The position numbers and the translations under genes are program-made. A stretch of 42,890 nucleotides of DNA from NCBI GenBank assembly GCA_029933365.1, contig JAOZOH010000009.1, forward strand, positions 1-42,890, read 5' to 3'. This stretch comes from Desulfuromusa sp. Its GTDB lineage: Bacteria; Desulfobacterota; Desulfuromonadia; Desulfuromonadales; Geopsychrobacteraceae. This document shows positions 16,879 through 23,444 of the stretch, piece by piece (within the stretch, counting starts at the first letter, position 1; each line of letters opens with the position of its first letter). The notes below the pieces were generated by a model. That model had not been told where the DNA came from and ran no database searches. It saw nothing but the letters and a program-made list of their open reading frames with translations.

Positions 16879-19110
16879 ATGGCCAAAGCAAAAACCACCG
16901 AAACATTGAAATTATCCAAAAATGCGCAGACAGTTTTAGCCAAACGTTATTTGAAACGTGATAGCGATGGAAAGACACTTGAAACACCCGCAGAGATGTT
17001 TCGCCGGGTTGCACAAACGATCAATTCCGCTGAACTAACAACTGGCAAAAAAAAGACAAATCTCGAGCCACAATATTACCAGATGATGACCAACCTCGAT
17101 TTTTTGCCCAATTCACCAACCCTGATGAATGCAGGACGTGAACTGGGTCAGCTGTCCGCCTGTTTTGTCCTCCCTGTTGGTGATTCGATGGAGAGTATTT
17201 TTGAGGCCATCAAAAATACAGCGTTGATCCATAAAAGTGGTGGGGGCACCGGATTCTCTTTTTCCCGAATTCGTCCTGCCAACGATGAAGTCTGCTCAAC
17301 CAGTGGCGTTTCTTCGGGTCCAATCTCTTTTATGCGGGTTTTTGATGCCGCGACAGAAACCATTAAACAGGGCGGAACCCGCCGTGGCGCCAATATGGGA
17401 ATTCTGCGCGTCGATCATCCCGATATCATGAATTTCATTATGGCTAAACGTGATCTGACGATTCTGACCAACTTCAATATTTCTGTCGGTGTCACAGAAG
17501 CATTCATGGATGCCGTTGAAAAAGGCTATGATTACGACATTATCAATCCCCGTGATGGACAGGTCGTAAAACAGCTCAATGCAACCAAAGTTTTCACCCA
17601 GATTATCGATATGGCATGGGCCAACGGTGAGCCGGGAATCGTCTTCCTTGACCGCCTCAACCGTGACAATCCAACCCCCCATGTCGGTGAGTATGAAAGC
17701 ACCAACCCCTGCGGGGAACAGCCGCTGCTCCCTTATGAATCATGCAATCTCGGCTCACTCAACCTGGCCAACATGGTGGATGATGGAAACATTCTCTGGG
17801 ACAAACTTGAGAAGACGGTAAAGCTGTCAACCCGCTTCCTCGATAATGTCATCGAAGCGAACCGGTACCCTCTCCCCGAAATTGATGAAATGACCAAAGC
17901 CAACCGCAAAATTGGTCTTGGAGTTATGGGTTGGGCCGATATGCTCATCATGCTGGAAATCCCCTACAACAGTCAGGACGCCATCGACCTGGGGAAAAAA
18001 GTGATGCGCTTCATCAACGAGAAATCACATGAAGAATCGATCCTGTTAGCCGCAGAACGTGGCGCTTTTCCAAACTTCAAAGGGAGTCTTTACGACAAAC
18101 CGGGCTCCAGCCCGATTCGCAATTCGACCTGTACCACGATTGCACCGACGGGAACTATTTCCATCATCGCCAATTGTTCCAGCGGGGTTGAACCCTTATT
18201 CGCAGTTTCATACGTTCGCCAGGTGCTCGATAACAACAAACTGATTGAGGTCCATCCCCTGTTTGAGAAGATTGCCAAGCAGCGCGGATTTTATACCGAA
18301 GAGTTGATGCAGGAAATTGCCGAAAAAGGGACCGTACAAGCTATCGATGCCGTGCCAGAAGATATCCGCAGGATTTTTGTCACCTCGCACGATATCACTC
18401 CCAAGGATCACGTACTGATGCAAGCTGCATTTCAGAAGTACACCGATAATGCGGTCTCTAAAACAGTCAATTTTTGCAGTGATGCAACGCGGGAAGATGT
18501 TGCCACCGTTTACCGGCTGGCCTACAAAGAAGGGTGCAAAGGTGTCACCATTTACCGTGATGGATCGCGCGACATGCAAGTTCTTTCTGTAGCCGGAAAA
18601 ACGGATGATGAGAGAAAGATTGATACCAATGTGCCAATGGAAAGTAAAAAGCCCACCCGTAAACGGGAGCGCCCACGCGCACTCACCGGTTCAACCTACC
18701 AGATGGAAACCGGCTGTGGACCTCTTTATATCACCATTAATGAAGATGAAAATGGTCTCTTTGAACTATTCACCACCATGGGCAAAGCGGGTGGCTGTGC
18801 CGCATCCCAATGTGAAGCGATCGGACGGCTAGTTTCCCTGTCGTGGCGCAGTGGTGGTCAGGCACGGCAAACGGTCAAACAGCTGATTGGTATCACCTGC
18901 CATAAGCCTGCCGGATTTGGTAAGAACCGGATAACCTCCTGTGCTGATGCTGTCGCAAAAGCAGTTGAACTCCATATGCTCAATGGGGAGGGGGACAGCC
19001 CGACTCAGTTTAACAATAACGGTGGTGCCTGTCCCGATTGTGGTGGCCCCGTCGAGCATGAGGGTGGGTGCTGTGTATGTCATGCCTGTGGCTATTCTGA
19101 GTGCGCCTAA
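16879..19110 (+). CDS. nrdJ: Vitamin B12-dependent ribonucleotide reductase (class II)
   Basis: This cytoplasmic enzyme reduces ribonucleotides to deoxyribonucleotides using adenosylcobalamin and works with or without oxygen. At 743 residues it has the class II form. The thiyl-radical cysteine and its glutamate are in NPCGE (276-280); the redox cysteines are Cys95 (LSACFVLP) and Cys289 (YESCNLGS). The C-terminus carries a zinc-ribbon-like cluster of paired cysteines (CPDCGG...CCVCHACGYSEC), typical of this subtype. GAGAGG lies 8 bp before the ATG. Two NrdR boxes overlap the promoter. The next gene starts directly after its stop codon. Confidence 0.97.
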   Translation: MAKAKTTETLKLSKNAQTVLAKRYLKRDSDGKTLETPAEMFRRVAQTINSAELTTGKKKTNLEPQYYQMMTNLDFLPNSPTLMNAGRELGQLSACFVLPVGDSMESIFEAIKNTALIHKSGGGTGFSFSRIRPANDEVCSTSGVSSGPISFMRVFDAATETIKQGGTRRGANMGILRVDHPDIMNFIMAKRDLTILTNFNISVGVTEAFMDAVEKGYDYDIINPRDGQVVKQLNATKVFTQIIDMAWANGEPGIVFLDRLNRDNPTPHVGEYESTNPCGEQPLLPYESCNLGSLNLANMVDDGNILWDKLEKTVKLSTRFLDNVIEANRYPLPEIDEMTKANRKIGLGVMGWADMLIMLEIPYNSQDAIDLGKKVMRFINEKSHEESILLAAERGAFPNFKGSLYDKPGSSPIRNSTCTTIAPTGTISIIANCSSGVEPLFAVSYVRQVLDNNKLIEVHPLFEKIAKQRGFYTEELMQEIAEKGTVQAIDAVPEDIRRIFVTSHDITPKDHVLMQAAFQKYTDNAVSKTVNFCSDATREDVATVYRLAYKEGCKGVTIYRDGSRDMQVLSVAGKTDDERKIDTNVPMESKKPTRKRERPRALTGSTYQMETGCGPLYITINEDENGLFELFTTMGKAGGCAASQCEAIGRLVSLSWRSGGQARQTVKQLIGITCHKPAGFGKNRITSCADAVAKAVELHMLNGEGDSPTQFNNNGGACPDCGGPVEHEGGCCVCHACGYSECA

Positions 19111-19368
19111 ATGACCCAGAAAGAGTGGGAAGCAATCTGCCGTTGTTGTGGAGCCTGCTGCTTTGAGAAAAAGATTGATAATCAGGGGGTCGTCCACACG
19201 ACCTCGATCCCCTGCCGCTTCCTTGACATTCATGATCGGTCCTGTCGGATCTATCCACACCGTTTGCAGGCCGAGGAAGACTGTATTAAATTAACGCCGG
19301 AGAATGTCGCTGACCTGAGCTGGTTACCGGCAGAGTGTGCCTATAGACAAATACATGAGGCAACTTAA
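19111..19368 (+). CDS. Small CxxCxxCC (YkgJ/UPF0153-type) protein
   Basis: An 85-residue protein with cysteines in CRCCGACC near the N-terminus, then a single Cys in IPCRFLD, another in RSCRIYP and one in PAECAY. This spacing fits the YkgJ-type putative Zn/Fe-chelating domain, whose function is not established. Its ATG directly abuts the nrdJ TAA, so the two are co-transcribed, perhaps linking metal handling or cysteine redox to the reductase; that link is inference. Confidence 0.8.
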   Translation: MTQKEWEAICRCCGACCFEKKIDNQGVVHTTSIPCRFLDIHDRSCRIYPHRLQAEEDCIKLTPENVADLSWLPAECAYRQIHEAT

Positions 19369-19479
19369 GGATTGAGACAAACAGAATATTCCCAATAGCA
19401 AAGTTAATATATTGAAATTTTAATATTAAACTATTGGACAAATCACCGATAACGTTTATTATACCTTTTTTGCTATTTG

Positions 19480-19528
19480 CCCCGAATCTCACCCCCCCCT
19501 CCGAGATTCGGGGTATTTTTTTATTGGA
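19480..19528 (+). terminator. Strong Rho-independent terminator of the nrdJ unit
   Basis: An 11-bp perfect stem CCCCGAATCTC / GAGATTCGGGG (19480-19490 with 19503-19513) with a C-rich 12-base loop is followed by TATTTTTTTATT. Confidence 0.92.
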
Positions 19529-19607
19529 AACAACCCCTCTAAATTTATTTGCCCTGCAGCAGCGCTATCACGTAATCTGAACAGACTTTTTCATCTGGGA
19601 GATCTAT

Positions 19608-20903
19608 TTGACTCAACAACTGCGCAAAGCCCGTTTCGGCTGGTGCCTTTACGACTGGGCAAATTCCGCTTTTTCCACGGTTATTCTGGCTGCAGTTCTG
19701 CCGGTCTATTTTGTTTCGCTGGTTCCCGAAACTGGAGCAACTCTACCTTTCTTTGCTGCGCATAAGTTTTCAGCTGTCAGCCTCTGGGGTTACAGTGTTT
19801 CCGCCTCGATGATTATCCTCGCAGTCGCAGCTCCGGCACTGGGGGCACTGGCGGACCGCAACGCCTGGCATAAACATCTGATGCTGCTGTTCTGGCTGTT
19901 TGGCTGTGCTGCAACCGCTTTACTCGCGACAACCGGTGCGGGTGACTATTTGCCAGCAGCCATTTTTTTCATCATCGGCAACCTGGCTTTTGCCGGAGCA
20001 AACATCTTCTACAACGCCTACCTCCCCTTCCTGGCTCCTGTTGAACAAGCGGATCGACTTTCCGCCCGCGGTTTTTCTTACGGTTATATTGGCGGGGGAA
20101 TAGTCTTAGCCTTGGTCTTTCTCCTCATCCTTAAATATGATTACCTCGGATTCACAAATCGAGGGGCAGCCACCCGCTTTGGATTTTTAATCACAGCTTT
20201 CTGGTGGTTCATTTTTTCCATCCCGACATTCCTCTATCTACCAAAAACAGAAAAACGTTCAGCGACGCAGGGTAACTTCTGCCTGAAGGGTTATATCAGT
20301 CAGTTTAAACAACTCATCAGATACCGGGATCTCTGCATATTTTTAATCGCTTTTCTTTGTTATAACGATGGCATCCAGACAATCATCAGTGTTTCAGCAA
20401 TCTACGCCCGTGAAGAACTGCAACTGGGGCAAGGAACGATTATTGGTTGCTTTCTGATGATTCAGTTTATGGCGATGCCAGGAGCACTGTTTTTTGCCCG
20501 TCTGGGTGAAAAAATCGGGACAGCGCGCGCCATCGTTTTCAGCCTGTTCATCTTCTTACTCGTCTGCTTTTTTGCCTACCGAATGACAAGTGCTTATGAA
20601 TTCTGGATTCTTGGTGGAGTGATTGCCATTATCCTGGGTGGGAGTCAGGCGCTGAGTCGTTCACTTTTTTCCAGCATGGTGCCGAAACAAAAGAGCGCGG
20701 AATTTTTCGGCTTTTTCGCCATCAGTTCCAGGTTTGCAGCAATTTTTGGCCCATTACTATTTGCCCTTGTTGCAGATTTAAGTGGCAGCTCACGCAACTC
20801 TATCTTGGCGTTGGGGATATTTTTTATTATCGGCGGGGTATTACTGTTACTGGTTAATGTGAAGCGAGGGCGTAAATTGGCAGCAAGTGAGGAAAACAGA
20901 TGA
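19608..20903 (+). CDS. UMF1/Atg22-type MFS transporter
   Basis: A 431-residue inner-membrane protein with about 12 hydrophobic segments. The N-terminal FGWCLYDWANSAFSTVI is the signature of the UMF1 (Atg22-like) branch of the major facilitator superfamily; the substrate is not known in bacteria. It starts with TTG at 19608, supported by GGGAGA 7 bp upstream. The last 56 bp recur at 21794-21849 as a diverged copy, so the 3' end has been duplicated. The C-terminal tail is short and basic (VNVKRGRKLAASEENR). Confidence 0.92.
   Translation: MTQQLRKARFGWCLYDWANSAFSTVILAAVLPVYFVSLVPETGATLPFFAAHKFSAVSLWGYSVSASMIILAVAAPALGALADRNAWHKHLMLLFWLFGCAATALLATTGAGDYLPAAIFFIIGNLAFAGANIFYNAYLPFLAPVEQADRLSARGFSYGYIGGGIVLALVFLLILKYDYLGFTNRGAATRFGFLITAFWWFIFSIPTFLYLPKTEKRSATQGNFCLKGYISQFKQLIRYRDLCIFLIAFLCYNDGIQTIISVSAIYAREELQLGQGTIIGCFLMIQFMAMPGALFFARLGEKIGTARAIVFSLFIFLLVCFFAYRMTSAYEFWILGGVIAIILGGSQALSRSLFSSMVPKQKSAEFFGFFAISSRFAAIFGPLLFALVADLSGSSRNSILALGIFFIIGGVLLLLVNVKRGRKLAASEENR
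20839..20894 (+). repeat. Direct repeat, copy A (3' end of the MFS gene)
   Basis: These 56 bp match 21794-21849 without gaps, with 7 mismatches by eye. Copy A is the functional end of the MFS gene. Confidence 0.9.
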
Positions 20904-20953
20904 ACATCCCTATTAGCCGATAAAAGGACTAAATCCTTGCAGCTTAAAGATAA

Positions 20954-20992
20954 AACGCCGCTATTACGAAAAAGCTTCGTGATGGCGGCGTT
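20954..20992 (-). terminator. Long hairpin terminator between the MFS gene and the Lar-like gene
   Basis: A 17-bp stem (20954-20970 with 20976-20992, with G-U pairs) and AAAGC loop lies between convergent genes. On the minus strand it is followed by TTTTATCTTT, so it should end the small zinc-ribbon transcript; it may also serve the MFS gene on the plus strand. Confidence 0.8.
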
Positions 20993-21073
20993 AATAGATC
21001 AAAGCGTTTATGTGTAACTCACAGTCCAAGTTATCTCAATGACTGAGGTACAAATCATGACGTCTTGATTCTG

Positions 21074-21280
21074 CTAAGACTCAGAATGGATTAGTTCTAG
21101 CTGCTGATTCCAAAGCTCAATCGCCTCTTCAAGGTTATCAGCAGAGGCCATTTGTTGACATGAATCATTGTTGCAATAAACCATCCAATGACTTCGCGGG
21201 GCATAGGCACAAGGTCCAAATATTTTAGCCTCTCCACCACAACGACAAGGCGCTGCAAATTTTAGATTTAATGCTTCCAT
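21074..21280 (-). CDS. Lar-like small zinc-ribbon protein
   Basis: A 68-residue protein with CRCGG near the N-terminus, W-x-V-x-CNNDSC in the middle and an EEAIELWN ending. This order (CxCGG ... WxVxCxxxxC ... eAxxxWN) matches the Lar restriction-alleviation family found in phages and islands. Whether it counters restriction here is unknown. A strong AAAGGAG lies 9 bp before the ATG. It follows another small cysteine-rich gene by 36 bp on the same strand and lies between the two copies of a direct repeat. Confidence 0.7.
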   Translation of the reverse strand: MEALNLKFAAPCRCGGEAKIFGPCAYAPRSHWMVYCNNDSCQQMASADNLEEAIELWNQQLELIHSES

Positions 21281-21316
21281 AATCTTTTTCTCCTTTTAAA
21301 TTGAAATCCTGAAATA

Positions 21317-21529
21317 TCAATCAGCCCAGACATAATCGTCAGCATCGACACATTCACTTTGCCCCTCAAGGAACGATGAGGCTTGTGCATCAACAACGAC
21401 CTCGGCATGTCCGTGATTGATTGACCAGCTACTGCTACATGCAGAGCATTCGACTAATCCCTCACAAAATTGATCAGATTTCATTTCAAGAGATTTTTGT
21501 TCAAAACTTCCACAGATTGGACATTGCAT
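21317..21529 (-). CDS. Small zinc-ribbon protein of unknown function
   Basis: I do not recognise this 70-residue protein beyond its two CxxC knuckles (CPIC at residues 3-6 and CSAC at about 28-31), which would form a zinc ribbon, followed by SSWSINHG and an acidic tail (ECVDADDYVWAD). GGGGAG lies about 7 bp before the ATG. A good sigma70-like promoter with palindromes is present upstream, so the pair with the Lar-like gene seems to be a real, regulated two-gene unit. Confidence 0.7.
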   Translation of the reverse strand: MQCPICGSFEQKSLEMKSDQFCEGLVECSACSSSWSINHGHAEVVVDAQASSFLEGQSECVDADDYVWAD

Positions 21530-21576
21530 AGCGAACTCCCCTTGCCTATATGGATTTATTTACCCTAAAAGGTTTC

Positions 21577-21613
21577 TATAGAATAATTCTATCCCTACCA
21601 GAAAGATTGTCAA
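21577..21613 (-). promoter_or_regulatory. Putative promoter with overlapping palindrome for the zinc-ribbon pair
   Basis: On the minus strand a consensus -35 TTGACA (21608-21613) and -10 TAGAAT (21586-21591) are separated by 16 bp. A 15-bp palindrome ATAGAATAATTCTAT (21577-21591) covers the -10 region and start site, a likely operator position. Confidence 0.6.
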
Positions 21614-21645
21614 GGTGTTTAATCTAATTTTTTTTAAATATAACA

Positions 21646-21663
21646 ATATGTTAGCTAACATAT
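21646..21663. repeat. Perfect 18-bp palindrome
   Basis: ATATGTTAGCTAACATAT is a perfect palindrome about 75 bp upstream of the likely transcription start of the zinc-ribbon genes. It may bind a dimeric regulator. Confidence 0.6.
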
Positions 21664-21969
21664 CGTTCTACCCTGCATACACATGGTTTAATTATTATCT
21701 TAACTGTGATTTGATTTTCAAGAAATATACACAAGTTACTGTTTTCATAATGCTTTTCCAATCAATCATGGTTATAAATTACGTAAAATAGAATATTACT
21801 GTTACGGGTTAATGTGAAGCATTGACGGAAATTGGCAGCAAGCGAGGAAGATAAATTTTGAATGCATGATGGGTTGTGGTGGTAAAGGACCAGGATAGAA
21901 AATACGTCTTTCATGAAATTCTTGAAGACAATTGAATATGGAGTTCCCAGATCACCAACATTTTTCTGT
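21664..21969. other. AT-rich gap carrying repeat copy B
   Basis: No convincing gene lies here. The stretch is AT-rich and holds the diverged copy of the 3' end of the MFS gene (21794-21849). Confidence 0.5.
21794..21849 (+). repeat. Direct repeat, copy B (decayed copy of the MFS 3' end)
   Basis: It aligns without gaps to 20839-20894. Read in the same frame it gives LLLRVNVKH, a stop, then RKLAASEEDKF and a stop, against LLLLVNVKRGRKLAASEENR in the live gene, so it is a non-functional relic of the same coding end. Confidence 0.85.
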
Positions 21970-22542
21970 TTAGCTGTCAATGGTCTCAATTAAATACGTT
22001 CTTTCAAACAACCCCTCATTATCCTCAAGCAACTCAGGTAGTTTACTTTTAATTTCGTGTTCAGAAAATGTGGATATTTTCCTCACGATTTCATCAGGTG
22101 CGTAATCTGGTGATAACTCAATATGCAGATGGATATGATCTCTCCCTGCACATAAAAAGCTTACTTTTCCGTCAAACTGATCGCCAGAATCAACAAATAT
22201 AGATGATATTTCATCTAGTTTTTCTTGGATCTTATCCAGTAGGTTTTCTCTTTCCTTAATAAGTAAACACAAATGGAAAGATAAGTTGCTAAATATTTTA
22301 TCTGGATCAAACTTCCACTGCTGGAAAGCATAAGCCTTAAGCCATTTTTGACGGTCAGATAATTTTATTTCTTCATGATCGTCAATGAACTCATAGGACT
22401 TCTTATCTTTACCAATTACCGATAAGTTATGCTTAAATGCATGGCATTCTAATTCGTGCTCGTTCTTTCCTACTCGCAAGAGATCACACAATATATTCTC
22501 TAGAAATTGGTAATCATGGCAAAACGCGCATCCTTTTGGCAC
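21970..22542 (-). CDS. HUH (Y1/IS200-like) domain protein lacking the catalytic tyrosine helix
   Basis: A 190-residue protein. Residues about 85-187 follow the IS200/IS605 TnpA fold order: a strand with FHLCLLI, a helix, then GRDHIHLHIELSPDYAPDEI with the metal-binding HIH (H136, H138), a helix ending SKLPEL, and a strand RTYLIETI. The protein then stops where TnpA would continue into the helix bearing the catalytic tyrosine. Residues 1-80 are an unusual extension with CAFC (5-8) and further Cys/His. The start is a GTG with no strong Shine-Dalgarno. It may be a truncated transposase or a repurposed nuclease. The surrounding DNA is AT-rich, unlike the neighbouring housekeeping genes. Confidence 0.6.
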   Translation of the reverse strand: MPKGCAFCHDYQFLENILCDLLRVGKNEHELECHAFKHNLSVIGKDKKSYEFIDDHEEIKLSDRQKWLKAYAFQQWKFDPDKIFSNLSFHLCLLIKERENLLDKIQEKLDEISSIFVDSGDQFDGKVSFLCAGRDHIHLHIELSPDYAPDEIVRKISTFSEHEIKSKLPELLEDNEGLFERTYLIETIDS

Positions 22543-22624
22543 AACTCGATTATAGAATATAGAATTTGAAACACCCTTTACAATCTACCATTTCACTTTC
22601 CAACATCCTCGTTCTTTCTTGGGC

Positions 22625-22740
22625 AGCTAACGTTTTTGATAACCGGCGGCGTTGCGGATTTGCGTGAACCACCGCAATTTGGTTTTGCTTTTCAATTTTG
22701 CACAGACGTATCTTCCGTCCGGTTGATTAAGTTGTTGTGC
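22625..22740 (-). other. attC-like integron recombination site
   Basis: On the minus strand the site runs GCACAAC (R''-like, 22734-22740), AACCGGACGG (L'', about 22715-22724), a variable middle, CCGCCGGTT (L', 22641-22649) and GTTAGCT (R', 22625-22631). The L arms pair with a single extra base in L'', the feature that sets strand choice in true attC sites. The stop codon of the gene at 22727-23080 lies inside the site, as in gene cassettes. R'' and R' pair poorly, so it may be worn. No integron integrase is in the window. Confidence 0.55.
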
Positions 22741-23080
22741 TGTTTTTTTGGTCATTCAATTGGAAAAACTCAGATTTCATTTCAACCAATTCTCTGCAAT
22801 TTTCTTGTACTTCTTCGATTTTTATTATGCCTTTCGCCAGAGCAACTGATACTGCCAGGCTTGGATCATTCATTTGCTCATAAATTTTCCAAAGGTCTCT
22901 TGCTCTTTGATCATGGTGTTCATGGATTTTTTCGTTTAATTCCCATGGTGTTATTTCTGATTTTTTCCATTTTTGGAAATTTTCGTAGAGCGCTTCAAGC
23001 GCAAGGGACATTTCTTTTTCGTAGCACTGGCCTGCAAGCTGACGAAGATGCTTTTTTTGTGATTTGGTCAAATCGGTCAT
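22727..23080 (-). CDS. Hypothetical protein of an integron-cassette-like unit
   Basis: I do not know the function of this 117-residue, mostly helical, charged soluble protein. It has no signal peptide or membrane segment. The stretch GQCYEKEMSLALEALY, the EITPWELNEKIHEHHD segment and the RARDLWK motif look conserved-protein-like. I choose the ATG at 23080 (MTDLTKSQ) because GGGGT lies 6 bp upstream; an ATG at 23092 has no ribosome binding site. Its stop codon lies within an attC-like site, so it resembles a captured cassette. The opposite-strand frame over the same bases is a shadow. Confidence 0.75.
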   Translation of the reverse strand: MTDLTKSQKKHLRQLAGQCYEKEMSLALEALYENFQKWKKSEITPWELNEKIHEHHDQRARDLWKIYEQMNDPSLAVSVALAKGIIKIEEVQENCRELVEMKSEFFQLNDQKNSTTT

Positions 23081-23129
23081 TTTGCACCCCATAGGATCGA
23101 GTGAGGTTCAATTTCAATTTTCGTAGCAC

Positions 23130-23205
23130 AATGGGCGGAGTTGAGCAAGCTCAATCGAGTTGCTGCGCCGCCCATTAGCGCCGACAGCGAAGCCGAGGCG
23201 CTAAT
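23130..23205. repeat. Two nested/adjacent inverted repeats upstream of the cassette gene
   Basis: AATGGGCGG (23130-23138) pairs with CCGCCCATT (23168-23176), enclosing TTGAGC/GCTCAA. Sharing ATT with it, ATTAGCGCC (23174-23182) pairs with GGCGCTAAT (23197-23205). The first resembles an attC with ATTAGCG in place of GTTAGCG; it could be a degenerate attC bordering the cassette. Confidence 0.5.
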
Positions 23206-23221
23206 AGTGTATTAGACAGAA

Positions 23222-23270
23222 TCTATGCATATGGTACTAGGCAGAATCTGTCTAGCACCATATGCATAGA
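23222..23270. repeat. 49-bp near-perfect palindrome
   Basis: A perfect 14-bp arm (23222-23235 with 23257-23270), one mismatch, then a 9-bp arm (23237-23245 with 23247-23255, one G-U) around a single central base. Almost no loop remains. It lies between the cassette gene and the mtaB terminator; it could be a transposon relic or a protein-binding site. Confidence 0.8.
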
Positions 23271-23296
23271 AAATTTGAGAAAATATCTCCGTAGAA

Positions 23297-23338
23297 ACAA
23301 AAAAAACCGCACAATTCTCTACTTGAGAACTAAACGGT
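23297..23338 (-). terminator. Rho-independent terminator of the mnmA-mtaB unit
   Basis: On the minus strand, about 105 bp after the mtaB stop, an imperfect stem (ACCG...CGGT outside, TAGTTCTC/GAGAATT inside, one mismatch and G-U pairs) is followed by eight T residues. Confidence 0.75.
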
Positions 23339-23444
23339 CAACAAAAATCTCTTGATCAGCATGAGCAACATAAATTCCCCTCCCTTACAACCCAGAACTG
23401 CCACCAAAACTAATGTACGGGATAGCAGGTGTCAAGAAAGAGAT

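Noticed and set aside
19491..19502. C-tract as a phase-variation switch
   Set aside because: It lies in the loop of a terminator, outside any reading frame or promoter spacer.
21762..21989. 75-codon minus-strand frame downstream of the HUH gene
   Set aside because: No ribosome binding site; it overlaps the HUH gene and the decayed repeat, and does not supply the missing tyrosine helix.
22636..23094. 152-codon plus-strand open frame over the cassette gene
   Set aside because: It has no ribosome binding site and runs through the attC-like hairpin; the minus-strand frame has a Shine-Dalgarno and protein-like composition.
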